This document shows positions 1 through 7,394 of a stretch of 12,169 nt of DNA, piece by piece. Source of the DNA: JAIVGV01 sp035295985. GTDB lineage: Bacteria > Acidobacteriota > Blastocatellia > Pyrinomonadales > Pyrinomonadaceae. The stretch covers positions 1 to 12,169 of the forward strand of contig DATHBT010000150.1 of NCBI GenBank assembly GCA_035295985.1, given 5' to 3'. Both the position numbers and the translations under genes were made by a program. Within the stretch, counting starts at the first letter, position 1; each line of letters starts with the position of its first letter. The notes beneath the pieces were generated by a model, which made no database searches, was not told where the DNA came from, and worked only from the letters and a program-made list of their open reading frames with translations.

Positions 1-1
1 G

Positions 2-202
2 TCTCGCAAAGGTAACTCGAAGCGCGGCGACGGCGTGTGGCGCGGCCACTACAGGCAGTTGATGCGCAAGCGCATCGAGACCGTATTCAGCCGGATCGCC
101 AGCCTGTTCCCGAAGCACATTCACGCGGTCACGCTCGACGGCTTTCCGTTGAAGGCCTCGCTGTTCGTCATCGCCTTTGCTTTGGACAAGGCGTCCATCT
201 AG
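2..202 (+). CDS. IS982-like transposase, C-terminal end (partial, cut by window edge)
   Basis: This open frame enters from the left edge and ends at the TAG at 200-202, giving 66 residues. It reads as the C-terminal part of a DDE transposase. A basic stretch is followed by RQLMRKRIETVFSRI, then FPKHIHAVTLDGF, then a hydrophobic tail ending in ALDKASI. The RKRIET-F pattern is typical of IS982-type enzymes, where the glutamate would be the last acidic catalytic residue. The family name rests on remembered motif wording, so a related IS4/IS5-like group is possible. The rest of the gene and the left end of the element lie outside the window, so I cannot say whether the copy is intact. It lies 135 bases upstream of the patatin gene in the same orientation, and readthrough into that gene is conceivable. 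Confidence 0.62.
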   Translation, partial: SRKGNSKRGDGVWRGHYRQLMRKRIETVFSRIASLFPKHIHAVTLDGFPLKASLFVIAFALDKASI

Positions 203-212
203 CAACTTGGGT
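203..212 (+). repeat. Possible right terminal inverted-repeat end of the IS982-like element
   Basis: Immediately after the transposase stop comes CAACTTGGGT. IS982-family ends commonly begin ACCC when read from the outside in, which fits GGGT as the outer right end at about 212. The matching left end and any target-site duplication are outside the window, so this boundary is inferred from position and the terminal GGGT only. Confidence 0.35.
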
Positions 213-257
213 TATTTAGGCGTTTTCTGCACTGAAATAGCTGCCGGGTGAGTCAAG

Positions 258-263
258 TATATT
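258..263 (+). promoter_or_regulatory. Weak candidate -10 element upstream of the patatin gene
   Basis: TATATT occurs 75 bases before the preferred patatin start, in the short gap after the transposase. No good -35 hexamer sits 16-18 bases upstream; the best is an AAATAG-like stretch near 235. It may be the local promoter, or transcription may come from the insertion element. Nothing else was seen in the 213-337 gap. Confidence 0.2.
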
Positions 264-317
264 ATTGCCCCCGCGCCGGCCGTGGAAACTTTTCTCAATC
301 GCTCAGTTCGCGCAAAT

Positions 318-326
318 AGAAGGTGA
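318..326 (+). promoter_or_regulatory. Ribosome binding site that decides the patatin start
   Basis: AGAAGGTGA complements the 16S rRNA tail well (AGGTGA core) and lies 11 bases before the ATG at 338. The alternative GTG at 323 falls inside this site and follows an in-frame TAG at 317-319, so ATG 338 is the better start. Confidence 0.5.
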
Positions 327-337
327 GCCAGCAGACC

Positions 338-3300
338 ATGTCCCCCACCTCGGACCTCCCGCTTCATATCTACCAGGTGCTGGAAGAGGAATACTCCTAC
401 CAGTACGGGTTTCTGCCAGGACAGACGCAGATAATCTACCTGCCGGACAGGAGGGGTATAAATCCGTCCGCTGATCCGCAGCTCGCAGCTCCCGCCGAGC
501 AGGGGGAATCGGGATCGTCGCCGGGCTGGAGTCAGCCCCCAACAGGTTTTTGGCGTTGCGTTGCGGCGCAGCGTAACTGGCTTTTCCTACGGGGGCACGT
601 CAAAGACCCAGCGCTGTTCGCAGCGCAGATTATCCCGCACGAAGACGGGCCCGACTACGCCAGAATCCCGCCCGACCTCAAACAGCTCCTTCCCTCTTTC
701 GATATGGCCCGCGAGAACCTCAAGCGGCACATTTACCACCAGATCGATCGCGGCCTGATACAAGAACTCCTCACGCTGCCTGCCGAGGAGGGCGGGCGGG
801 GCGAGGTCCTTCCCGAGCTGGAGCGGAGGCTCGAAGCCGAGCTTAACAGGCTGCTCAAAGACGAGGGCCTCTATCATCCCGACCGCTTCGCGCCGAGGTG
901 GCTCAGCCCCGCCAGTCGCGCCCTCATCGGGCAGCGTGAGCGGCACGGCCAGTTCCGCGGCGGCGGCAATGCGGACGACGATAAACTCGATCACGGTCTC
1001 GCGCACTTCAACCGCCTGCTGCTCGAAGACGCCTTCCCCGCGCTTGAGAAGATCCAGGGCATCCGGCTCGCTGCCATCCGCCAGAGATTGCACGAGAGGC
1101 GTCCGACCGCCCTGTGCTTATCCGGCGGCGACCTCCGCAGCTCGACCTTCGCCCTCGGCCTGCTGCAAGGTCTCGCGCGCCACGACCTGCTGAAGGAGTT
1201 CGACTACCTCTCCACGGTTTCGGGCGGCAGCTACATCGGCTCGTGGCTGACGGCCTGGCTGCACCGCCACCCGGAGGGGATCGAAGGCGTCACGCGCGAC
1301 CTAGCCGGCGGGCATTCCGCGGGCGGGAGCGATCAGGAACCGGAGCCGGTGACGCGGCTGCGCGAGTCCTCCGGCTCGATGACCCCGAAACTCCGGCTGC
1401 TCGCGTCCGACACCTGGACTTCGATCAGCATGTACCTGCGTAACCTGCTGCTCAACTGGGCGGTCATCGTCCCGCTCATGCTTGCCGCGCTGCTTCTGCC
1501 GCGCCTGCTCGTCGCGCTGACGCTCGCGCAGCCCGAAGAGCCTGAAGGGCTGTTCCGCATCCCCTCGACCGGCTTTGTCTTCCAGGGTCGCCACCTCTTC
1601 TTCTTCTTCGGCTTCCTCCTCGGCGTTTGGGCCTTGGCCTATATCAACTTCAACCGTCCGGGGCTGCGCCGGGTTTTGTGGGAGAAGAGTCGCTTCTGGC
1701 GTTACCGCTCCGATCAGAAGAGCTTCGTCAAGTACTGCCTCGTCCCACTCGTCTCCTCGGCCATGCTGCTGACGACTTACTTCGCGTGGTCGCAGGAGTT
1801 CGCGCTCGCGGACAAGGGGTGGGGCACCTTCCTCGTCTTCGGCTTAATATTCGGCCTCTGCTCGTTCGCCATCTCTTCGGTCGTGCTGCGCCGCTGGCGG
1901 CATACGATAGCCAGGCACGGCCGGCATGGGAGCGCGCTACCCTACGCCCTCGCGCAGATGTTAGCGGGCGTCGCCGGCTCGCTGCTCTTCTGGGTGATTG
2001 CGTGGTTCAATAACTTCACCAAGCCGGTGATCGGCTACAGGGCATCGGGGCCGGGCGCGCCCGCCTTCGACTACCTCTCGTGGCCGGGGGCGTCGAGCTG
2101 GCGGACGGAGATTTACGTCTGCGCGGCCGTGCCGCTGTTCCTGCTGGTCGTCTGGGGGGCGACGACCGCCTTCGTCGGGCTGTCGAGCACGCGCGAGGCC
2201 ATCACGGACGAGGACAGGGAGTGGTGGGCGCGCTTCGGCGCGTGGCTGCTGGTCGGATCGATCGTCTGGGCCGCTTTCACGACGATCGTGATCTTCGGCC
2301 CCGTCGTCTTACTGACTTACCCGGCGGTGCTAGGCCCGGTCACAAGCTTCGCCGGACTACTGGCCCTGCTGCTCACCCGCGCGCCGGGCCTTCTGGGGCT
2401 CAAGTTCGATGATGTAGAGGCAGGCAAGTTCACCGAGAAGCTGAAGAAGCTACCGTCGAGGTTAGCCATCATCTTCCTCGCTGCGATTCTCGCAATCCTC
2501 TCGCTCGGAACCTCCTACCTGATTCGCGGGATTGTCCAGATTCCCAACCTCGTCAACCTGGACCCGCGATCCGGGACCGCGAGCTGCGACCGCCGCGCCG
2601 AGTGGCTGAACAACGTGCCGTGCGACGAAAACAGCGTCCCGCTGAGTGCCGATGGGCGCGTGATACGACCTGTCCCGCTCCGCGGCTATGCGCATTACCT
2701 CGCTTACCTCTCGCCGCCTTACCCCCAGCCGCCCGCGCCGCCGCCCGGCTCACGCCCTGACGACGAAAAGAAGGAGAGCTTCAGCCCCGACCTCGTGCAG
2801 GGCAAGCTCATCCACATGAACGTCGTGCACCACACGTCGCTCTGGTTCCTCCTCCTCCTCTTCCTCGCCCTGGTCGTCGTCGGAGCATTGCTGTCGCGCA
2901 TCATCAACTTCAACATCTTTGCCATCAACGCCGGCTACCAATACCGCAATAAGCTGATTCAGGTCTTCCTCGGCCCGTCGCGCCCGTGGCACGTGCGTAG
3001 CCCAGACCCGTTCACCGGCTTCGACCCCGAGGACAATGTCTCGATGCACGCGCTGCGGCCGAGCCTGCTCGACGACGACGACCTGCTCGACGCCCCTGGC
3101 CTCAAAGCCCGCCTGCTCGGCGGCGAGCCGACCGAAGCGCACGCCCGCCTCGCCGCACGGCTTAGTCCGCTCCTCAGTCGCACGGCCGCCGCCCCCGACT
3201 CCGACACCGCGGAGTTGCGCGACGCGCTCAGGACCGACCTGAACCGCGTGCTCATCGAGTTGAGCCTCTACGTCGAGTTCGAGCCGCAATTCACCGACAC

Positions 3301-4414
3301 GCGCCGCGCGCGGGGGATAGTTGACCGCGTGAAGCGTGCACTCGGCACAGACAGGCTCGGCCGCGACACGGTGCGCGCCGACTACCACATCCTGCTCAAC
3401 CGCCTCGTGCTCGAAGGCGCCTACGAGAACCTGATCAAGCCCGCGCCCTACCCGCCGCCGCCCTACAAGCTCCTGCACATCGTCAACGCCTCCGTGAGAC
3501 TCGGCGGCGACAACCCTGCCCCGCACGGGCGCTCGTCCGAGCCGTTTAGCATCAGTCCCCTGCACGCCGGCTCCCTCCGCCTCGGCTACCGAGCCTCGCG
3601 CGACTACGGCGGGCGCGACATGGGCGGCATCTCCCTCGGTACGGCTGCCGCGATCTCCGCGATCGGTGCCGGCTCCGACACGGGCTATCAACCGTCTTCA
3701 GCCGTCTCGCTGCTGCTCACGCTCTTCAGCATCACGCGCAGGGGTTGGTGGCTCGGCAACCCCGGCGCCGCAGGCCACGACACCTACCGCGCCTCCGCGC
3801 CGCGTAACTCCGTCATGCCCCTTGTCTCCCAGACTTTGGGGACGACGGACGACCGCAACGAGTACGTCTATCTCACCGACGGCGGCCACTTCGAGAACCT
3901 CGCGCTCTACGAGATGGTCCTGCGCCGCTGCCGCGTCATCGTCTGCTCGGACTGCTCGCGTGACGAAAACTACAACTTCGACGATCTCGGCAACGCCGTC
4001 GAGAAGATTCGCACCGACCTCGGCATCCCCATCGAGTTCACGAGCGTTCCCATCTACGCCGAGGAGCCGGAACCGAAGGAAGGCAAAGGCCGCGGCTTTT
4101 ACTGGGCCGTCGGCCGCATCCGCTACTCCGCGTCGGAGGCGGGAGCACCCGATGGCGTGCTCATCTACATCAAGCCCGCCGTCTACGGGTCTGAGCCGCG
4201 CGACGTTATTACTTACAAGAGAAAGCACCCGGCCTTCCCACACGAAGTTATGACCGGCGGCCAGCACTTCGACGCGCGCCAGTTCGAGAGCTACCGCGCG
4301 CTCGGCTCGCATGTCATGGATCAGTTGTGCGGCGAAGAACCGCGTCGTCTCGACCTCTACGACCTCGTCAAACGAGCCGAAAGGAGTTTGGCGGAGAGCG
4401 TCCCCGGCCACTGA
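338..4414 (+). CDS. Large membrane-embedded patatin-like phospholipase
   Basis: The product is a 1358-residue serine lipase/acyl hydrolase of the patatin family, expected to cleave acyl chains from membrane lipids. The oxyanion-loop motif is SGGDLR at residues 262-267. The nucleophile is probably Ser295 in STVSGGSYIG. The catalytic Asp is D1181 in LTDGGHFENLALYE. A conserved-looking stretch, LGTAAAISAIGAGSDTGY, then LLTLFSI and WWLGNP, precedes the Asp, as in other very large patatin proteins I recall. Between Ser and Asp lie about ten hydrophobic segments, at roughly residues 369-397, 419-440, 463-484, 496-517, 535-558, 591-615, 633-660, 661-684, 709-732 and 835-858. The two halves of the active site must therefore meet across a membrane insert. 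The N-terminal 250 residues look soluble and match nothing I know. A GTG at 323 is an alternative start. The gene is a single unit between transposase remnants; the stop lies about 10-20 bases from the IS256 fragment. Substrate and trigger are unknown. Confidence 0.85.
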   Translation: MSPTSDLPLHIYQVLEEEYSYQYGFLPGQTQIIYLPDRRGINPSADPQLAAPAEQGESGSSPGWSQPPTGFWRCVAAQRNWLFLRGHVKDPALFAAQIIPHEDGPDYARIPPDLKQLLPSFDMARENLKRHIYHQIDRGLIQELLTLPAEEGGRGEVLPELERRLEAELNRLLKDEGLYHPDRFAPRWLSPASRALIGQRERHGQFRGGGNADDDKLDHGLAHFNRLLLEDAFPALEKIQGIRLAAIRQRLHERRPTALCLSGGDLRSSTFALGLLQGLARHDLLKEFDYLSTVSGGSYIGSWLTAWLHRHPEGIEGVTRDLAGGHSAGGSDQEPEPVTRLRESSGSMTPKLRLLASDTWTSISMYLRNLLLNWAVIVPLMLAALLLPRLLVALTLAQPEEPEGLFRIPSTGFVFQGRHLFFFFGFLLGVWALAYINFNRPGLRRVLWEKSRFWRYRSDQKSFVKYCLVPLVSSAMLLTTYFAWSQEFALADKGWGTFLVFGLIFGLCSFAISSVVLRRWRHTIARHGRHGSALPYALAQMLAGVAGSLLFWVIAWFNNFTKPVIGYRASGPGAPAFDYLSWPGASSWRTEIYVCAAVPLFLLVVWGATTAFVGLSSTREAITDEDREWWARFGAWLLVGSIVWAAFTTIVIFGPVVLLTYPAVLGPVTSFAGLLALLLTRAPGLLGLKFDDVEAGKFTEKLKKLPSRLAIIFLAAILAILSLGTSYLIRGIVQIPNLVNLDPRSGTASCDRRAEWLNNVPCDENSVPLSADGRVIRPVPLRGYAHYLAYLSPPYPQPPAPPPGSRPDDEKKESFSPDLVQGKLIHMNVVHHTSLWFLLLLFLALVVVGALLSRIINFNIFAINAGYQYRNKLIQVFLGPSRPWHVRSPDPFTGFDPEDNVSMHALRPSLLDDDDLLDAPGLKARLLGGEPTEAHARLAARLSPLLSRTAAAPDSDTAELRDALRTDLNRVLIELSLYVEFEPQFTDTRRARGIVDRVKRALGTDRLGRDTVRADYHILLNRLVLEGAYENLIKPAPYPPPPYKLLHIVNASVRLGGDNPAPHGRSSEPFSISPLHAGSLRLGYRASRDYGGRDMGGISLGTAAAISAIGAGSDTGYQPSSAVSLLLTLFSITRRGWWLGNPGAAGHDTYRASAPRNSVMPLVSQTLGTTDDRNEYVYLTDGGHFENLALYEMVLRRCRVIVCSDCSRDENYNFDDLGNAVEKIRTDLGIPIEFTSVPIYAEEPEPKEGKGRGFYWAVGRIRYSASEAGAPDGVLIYIKPAVYGSEPRDVITYKRKHPAFPHEVMTGGQHFDARQFESYRALGSHVMDQLCGEEPRRLDLYDLVKRAERSLAESVPGH

Positions 4415-4429
4415 CGGGGAACTCACATA

Positions 4430-4765
4430 CGATCCAGTTCGGGGTCAGCATTGTCCGTCCGCTTCCGGCTGATGTTGCGCAGGGCCAGGTACATCAGCTT
4501 GAAGACGGCCTCGTCCGGCGGGAACAGCGGCCGGTTCTTCGACACCTTCCGCAGGGTCATGATCAGCGACTCGATGGTGTTCGTCGTGTATTGCGCCTGA
4601 TCTCCGCCGGGTAGCCGAACATCGGCACGACCCTCGCCCAGTTAGCCCGCCACGACCGCGTGATGACCGGGTAATCTCAGTCCACGACTCCTCGAACTGC
4701 GCGAGCTGGCGCCCGGCCTCCTCCACCGTCGCCGCTCGGTAGACCTCCTGATTTGGCCCTCCCCA
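4430..4765 (-). pseudogene. IS256 (Mutator)-family transposase, frameshifted C-terminal fragment
   Basis: Read on the minus strand, the segment begins NQEVYRAATVEEAGRQLAQF and continues EESW. After a frame change it gives YPVITRSWRANWARVVPMFG and YPAEIRR. After a second change it gives YTTNTIESLIMTLRKVSKNR, then PLFPPDEAVFKLMYLALRNI. This is the C-terminal third of an IS256-family DDE transposase, where YTTN-IESLN and FP-DEA-KL-YLALRNI are family hallmarks. About one base is missing near the first break and about four near the second. A third frame change may restore the usual K-W-TM-P--NW ending near 4437. The catalytic N-terminal part and both inverted repeats are absent, so the fragment is dead. 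It lies tail-to-tail with the patatin gene. Confidence 0.85.
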
Positions 4766-4800
4766 AGCACTCAATTCAATTCAGCCGCTGCGGTAAAAGG

Positions 4801-4947
4801 CTAGGGTGAGGGGTAGTACCCGAGGAACTCCACTATTCGTGGGCTAACTTGGGTTGCCGGCGCGTTCCTGCTGCTCTCCCAGTTGTAGACAGTCGTCTCG
4901 TCCACGCCTGGCAAGTCAGCCACTTCCCGACGGTATAGCCCCAGCTC
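4801..4947 (-). pseudogene. Broken XRE/Cro-type helix-turn-helix regulator fragment
   Basis: On the minus strand, from 4947 down to the TAG at 4803-4801, the frame reads ELGLYRREVADLPGVDETTV, then YNWESSRNAPATQVSPRIVE, then FLGYYPSP. This is the recognisable core of a lambda-repressor-like helix-turn-helix: ELGL--REVA-L-GVDE-T-YNWE, followed by P---PRI-EFLGY. Upstream of the core the same frame meets a stop (TGA, about nine bases before the ELGL codons). No start codon or intact N-terminus is visible, and the usual RRRR-LELGL lead-in is garbled. I read it as a decayed regulator or the tail of a lost mobile gene. It may once have controlled a neighbour, but there is no direct evidence of that. 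Confidence 0.6.
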
Positions 4948-5022
4948 GGGGTGTCACTACCCGTCTGTGGGAAATCAGCGACATAGTTGCGCTGCTCGAT
5001 TCCGAGTTCGCTAATCAGGAAA

Positions 5023-5035
5023 GTTCAAACTGAAC
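5023..5035. repeat. Small palindrome, operator-like
   Basis: GTTCA and TGAAC form perfect 5-base arms around AAC, 22 bases before the candidate -35 hexamer. Position and symmetry would suit a regulator site, but such a short palindrome is also expected by chance. Confidence 0.2.
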
Positions 5036-5057
5036 CACTACCGAGCTTCGATTACTA

Positions 5058-5086
5058 TTGACGCCTACGGCTTTAGACTATATATT
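5058..5086 (+). promoter_or_regulatory. Sigma70-type promoter candidate for the tubulin/actin-like operon
   Basis: TTGACG (5058-5063) and TATATT (5081-5086) are separated by exactly 17 bases. Each matches the sigma70 consensus at five of six positions. It is the best promoter-like match I noticed in the window and points toward the operon. A start near 5093 would give a leader of about 480 bases before the first GTG. An overlapping TATATA at 5079 would give a poorer 15-base spacer. Confidence 0.5.
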
Positions 5087-5440
5087 TCCCCGCCGTCAGT
5101 GCCAGAGGGTGTTTGTCAATTTTGTACTCATGGGGCAATCGTAACGCACCGGCCGCAGGTTCGCACCCGTTCGATACTTCCCGACAAGTCATCCCCAGTG
5201 TTCTTCTGCACCAAAGCTCGCGTCACATATCGTTCGGGTATTTAAGCTCATACAGCACTCCCTTGAATCAGGCGGTGAACGGCGGCAAGTGCTTTCTTCG
5301 ACCTTTCATTCATTCTCATTTTAACATTCAAACGCCCCGACTCTTTCGGAGATTAAGAATCACCCGTAACCTCATCCTCGATTAAAGTTCTTTACTCGCA
5401 CGGCGTGGCGAGCGCGAGAGGTGCCGAGAGGCGGATGTAA

Positions 5441-5467
5441 CCGGGGTGTCCCGGTCGCCGGGGTGTC
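5441..5467 (+). repeat. Short direct repeat CCGGGGTGTC x2
   Basis: Two exact 10-base copies begin at 5441 and 5458, a 17-base period, in the leader region. They could be a protein-binding pair or chance in GC-rich DNA. Confidence 0.3.
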
Positions 5468-5495
5468 AGGCCAACGCGAGTACCAGCCATAGGGA

Positions 5496-5521
5496 GGGCG
5501 GTTTCCGAACTCTTGCCGCCC
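5496..5521 (+). other. GC-rich hairpin in the operon leader
   Basis: GGGCGG (5496-5501) pairs with CCGCCC (5516-5521) around a 14-base loop, about 50 bases before the first start codon. No U-tract follows, so it does not look like a simple intrinsic terminator. If transcribed it could form a leader structure. Confidence 0.25.
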
Positions 5522-5571
5522 GCCTTCTACCCGGGGACGTTCTACCCAATTAAATCGCTTCAGGAGGCGGC

Positions 5572-5994
5572 GTGGTATCTGTCACTCACTTAGCCCTGTT
5601 CTTCCTGCAAGAGGCCAGCGAGGCGAACGCTCTCACCTGTCAAGGCGCCAGCAGGTCATTCCTGATCAGCTGCCTGACAATCGACTTCGTGGTCGTGCTT
5701 GCTGGCATTGCTTTGAAATGGTACTTGGGGCGGCGGCTGGCCAGCTTCCTCACCAGTCTGCTGGTGCCGCTCGTCATGGCCTCCGCCGTCAGCACCGCGC
5801 TCGTCGCCTGGAATCCGCTCAAGACCGAGTTGCTGCTCGACTGCATCGCGAGTCAGGAGTATTCACGGTACGTCCTGATGGCGCACACCTCGGCGGCGGC
5901 CCGCGGACTCGTCCTCGGCGGACTCGTCACGGGCGCGCTCTACTTCATCATCCTGCTCGTCGCCGGCCTCATCGCTAAGATACGGAAAGGCTAA
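5572..5994 (+). CDS. Small three-helix membrane protein of unknown function
   Basis: This 140-residue protein is first in the operon. GTG at 5572 is chosen because AGGAGG lies four bases upstream and no better start follows in the N-terminal part. Hydrophobic segments at about residues 30-51, 57-80 and 112-136 suggest three membrane helices. A basic WYLGRR follows the first and a basic tail (AKIRKG) ends the protein. Cysteines are at 23, 34 and 91; 23 and 91 lie outside the predicted helices and might pair. I recognise no family. Its stop TAA is embedded in the TAAGGAGG ribosome site of the next gene, implying coupled translation, so it may anchor or sense for the cytoplasmic partners. That role is inference from context. 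Confidence 0.72.
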   Translation: MVSVTHLALFFLQEASEANALTCQGASRSFLISCLTIDFVVVLAGIALKWYLGRRLASFLTSLLVPLVMASAVSTALVAWNPLKTELLLDCIASQEYSRYVLMAHTSAAARGLVLGGLVTGALYFIILLVAGLIAKIRKG

Positions 5995-6005
5995 GGAGGG
6001 TATTT

Positions 6006-7379
6006 ATGGGCGACATGTTGATCGCCATCGGAGGGACGGGCCAGCACACGGCGCTGGCCGTCTCGCGGCTCGTCTTCCTCGGCGTCCTCCCGAAGATGAG
6101 GTTGGCCGTCATTGACGCCGAGAACAGCAATGACCTGTCGCTCAGCCTGAGCTCGTTCGGCGGGACGGTGGACGGCAGGTACGGTCTGCACCCGCTGGAC
6201 TTCGAGAGGATCCACGCGCCCTTTGATAAAGCGGCGAGGAAAGACCCGAAGTTCCAAGACCTCTTCCTCAGCCAGAACCCCCTGCCGCTGGATCGCGAGG
6301 TCTTCGAACTCTCGTTCGACGAGGTTTCGGCCGGCATCCTCGTCGACGAAGGGATGTTCGGCCGTCCTTCGGTCGGCGCGACCATCTTCTCGCAGAACAA
6401 GTACACGCAACTCGCCGACATTTTTGAGGGGGCGCAGGATGCCGAGCAGATATTCGTCACCGGCTCGATGGTCGGCGGCACGGGGGCGGGCATCATCCAC
6501 CAGCTCGTCAGCGCGCTGCCGAAGGAGGGTAAGCGCATCTACGGCATCGTCTTCCTCCGCTGGTTCAACGCCGCGTCGGGCGGCAAGAGCCAGACCATCA
6601 GCGACATGACGATGGAGCGGAACATGCGCTACGGCCTCGATTACTTCTTTAAGGACACGCGCCCGCGCCTTAAGGCGTCGCTCCTCATCGGCATGCCGGA
6701 CAAGTCGCCGCCCGAAATCACGCCCATCACCGTCAAGGCCGGCGAGCTAGGCGAGAAGAGCCACTACTTCCACCTGCTCGCCGCCTACGGCCTGTCCAGG
6801 CTGCCGAAAATCTCCGTCACCGAGCAGGAGAACGGCTCAGTCTACGCCGCCTCTTACGAGGACAAGATGAAGATGTACGACGAGGTGTGGGGCAACGAGG
6901 AGAACGCCAAGCCGCTCTCGTGGTACGTCAATCGCGCGCTCTTCGTCCAGGCCGTGCTCAACTACGCCGGCTCCGACCACTTCGTCCACGAGGTGGAGAA
7001 GAGACTCGGCACCGTCACCGGCCTGCTGACCAGCCCGGCCGACGTGGGGACGGGGCTGCACAGCACCATCAGGCAGTACAAGCGGTCGGTGCAGACCGAG
7101 CGCCTGAAGGAGATGGCTGCCACGTGGCGCGCCCTCGCCAAGCAGTACGAGTTCTCGCTCACGTGGCTCGACAAGGTGCTCGGCCGCTTCCCCGATGTGG
7201 CGTACCTGCCGTCATACAAAGAGGTGAAGAAGGGCGGCGACCCGTTCATCGCGGAGGTGATCCAGACGCTCTGGCGGGAGCCGCTCGACACGGGGCAGGA
7301 GGTTCCGCCCGCGCCCGTGGTGGCGCGCCAGTTCCACCGGAAGCTCGTCGAGGGCTTCAAGGCCGAGGGCCTCAAGTAA
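6006..7379 (+). CDS. Tubulin/FtsZ-superfamily protein (Tub_2-like), putative GTPase
   Basis: The product has 457 residues. ATG 6006 has AAGGAGGG six bases upstream. The N-terminus MLIAIGGTGQ (residues 4-13) is a Rossmann-type nucleotide loop at the very start, as in tubulin-like proteins. A second strand ends in AVIDAEN (34-40), where a base- or phosphate-contacting acidic residue is expected. The key motif is VTGSMVGGTGAGI at 151-163. Its GGTGAG (157-162) fits the tubulin/FtsZ T4 signature [SAG]GGTG[SAT]G, placed after the usual spacing. It resembles the bacterial 'tubulin-like' family (Tub_2) more than FtsZ, with no FtsZ C-terminal tail and no ftsA or ftsQ nearby. It is much shorter than many Tub_2 proteins as I recall them. 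I could not place a confident catalytic T7 loop, so GTP hydrolysis and polymerisation are unproven. No membrane segment is visible. It probably works with the next two gene products. Confidence 0.8.
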   Translation: MGDMLIAIGGTGQHTALAVSRLVFLGVLPKMRLAVIDAENSNDLSLSLSSFGGTVDGRYGLHPLDFERIHAPFDKAARKDPKFQDLFLSQNPLPLDREVFELSFDEVSAGILVDEGMFGRPSVGATIFSQNKYTQLADIFEGAQDAEQIFVTGSMVGGTGAGIIHQLVSALPKEGKRIYGIVFLRWFNAASGGKSQTISDMTMERNMRYGLDYFFKDTRPRLKASLLIGMPDKSPPEITPITVKAGELGEKSHYFHLLAAYGLSRLPKISVTEQENGSVYAASYEDKMKMYDEVWGNEENAKPLSWYVNRALFVQAVLNYAGSDHFVHEVEKRLGTVTGLLTSPADVGTGLHSTIRQYKRSVQTERLKEMAATWRALAKQYEFSLTWLDKVLGRFPDVAYLPSYKEVKKGGDPFIAEVIQTLWREPLDTGQEVPPAPVVARQFHRKLVEGFKAEGLK

Positions 7380-7394
7380 GGAGGAGACAGAACG

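Larger units (their letters stand above)
4948..5571. other. Non-coding stretch of about 620 bases upstream of the operon
   Basis: No convincing gene was found. A 90-codon frame starting with TTG at 5113 has no recognisable motifs and unlike codon use. Contents seen are: a small palindrome GTTCA-AAC-TGAAC at 5023-5035; a sigma70-like promoter at 5058-5086; a visibly lower-GC tract to about 5400; two copies of CCGGGGTGTC at 5441-5450 and 5458-5467; and a GC hairpin at 5496-5521. No tRNA, CRISPR array or known riboswitch was recognised. The stretch may be a long untranslated leader of the operon or further insertion debris. Confidence 0.5.

Noticed and set aside
338..4414. A CBASS defence operon with a CapV-type patatin effector
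   Set aside because: No cyclic-nucleotide synthase or accessory CBASS gene is visible in the window, and the membrane-split architecture differs from the small CapV proteins.
4846..4855. AACTTGGGTT, also present at the IS982-like end (204-213), as a possible second element end
   Set aside because: Only ten bases are shared, and this copy lies inside readable codons of the helix-turn-helix fragment. No transposase end adjoins it.
5113..5385. 90-codon frame starting with TTG in the leader
   Set aside because: No recognisable motif, a weak start, and composition unlike the neighbouring genes; kept only as part of the non-coding stretch.
6006..7379. Genuine cell-division ftsZ
   Set aside because: No ftsA, ftsQ or mur genes nearby, no FtsZ-type C-terminal tail, and the sequence around the GGTGAG loop differs from FtsZ.
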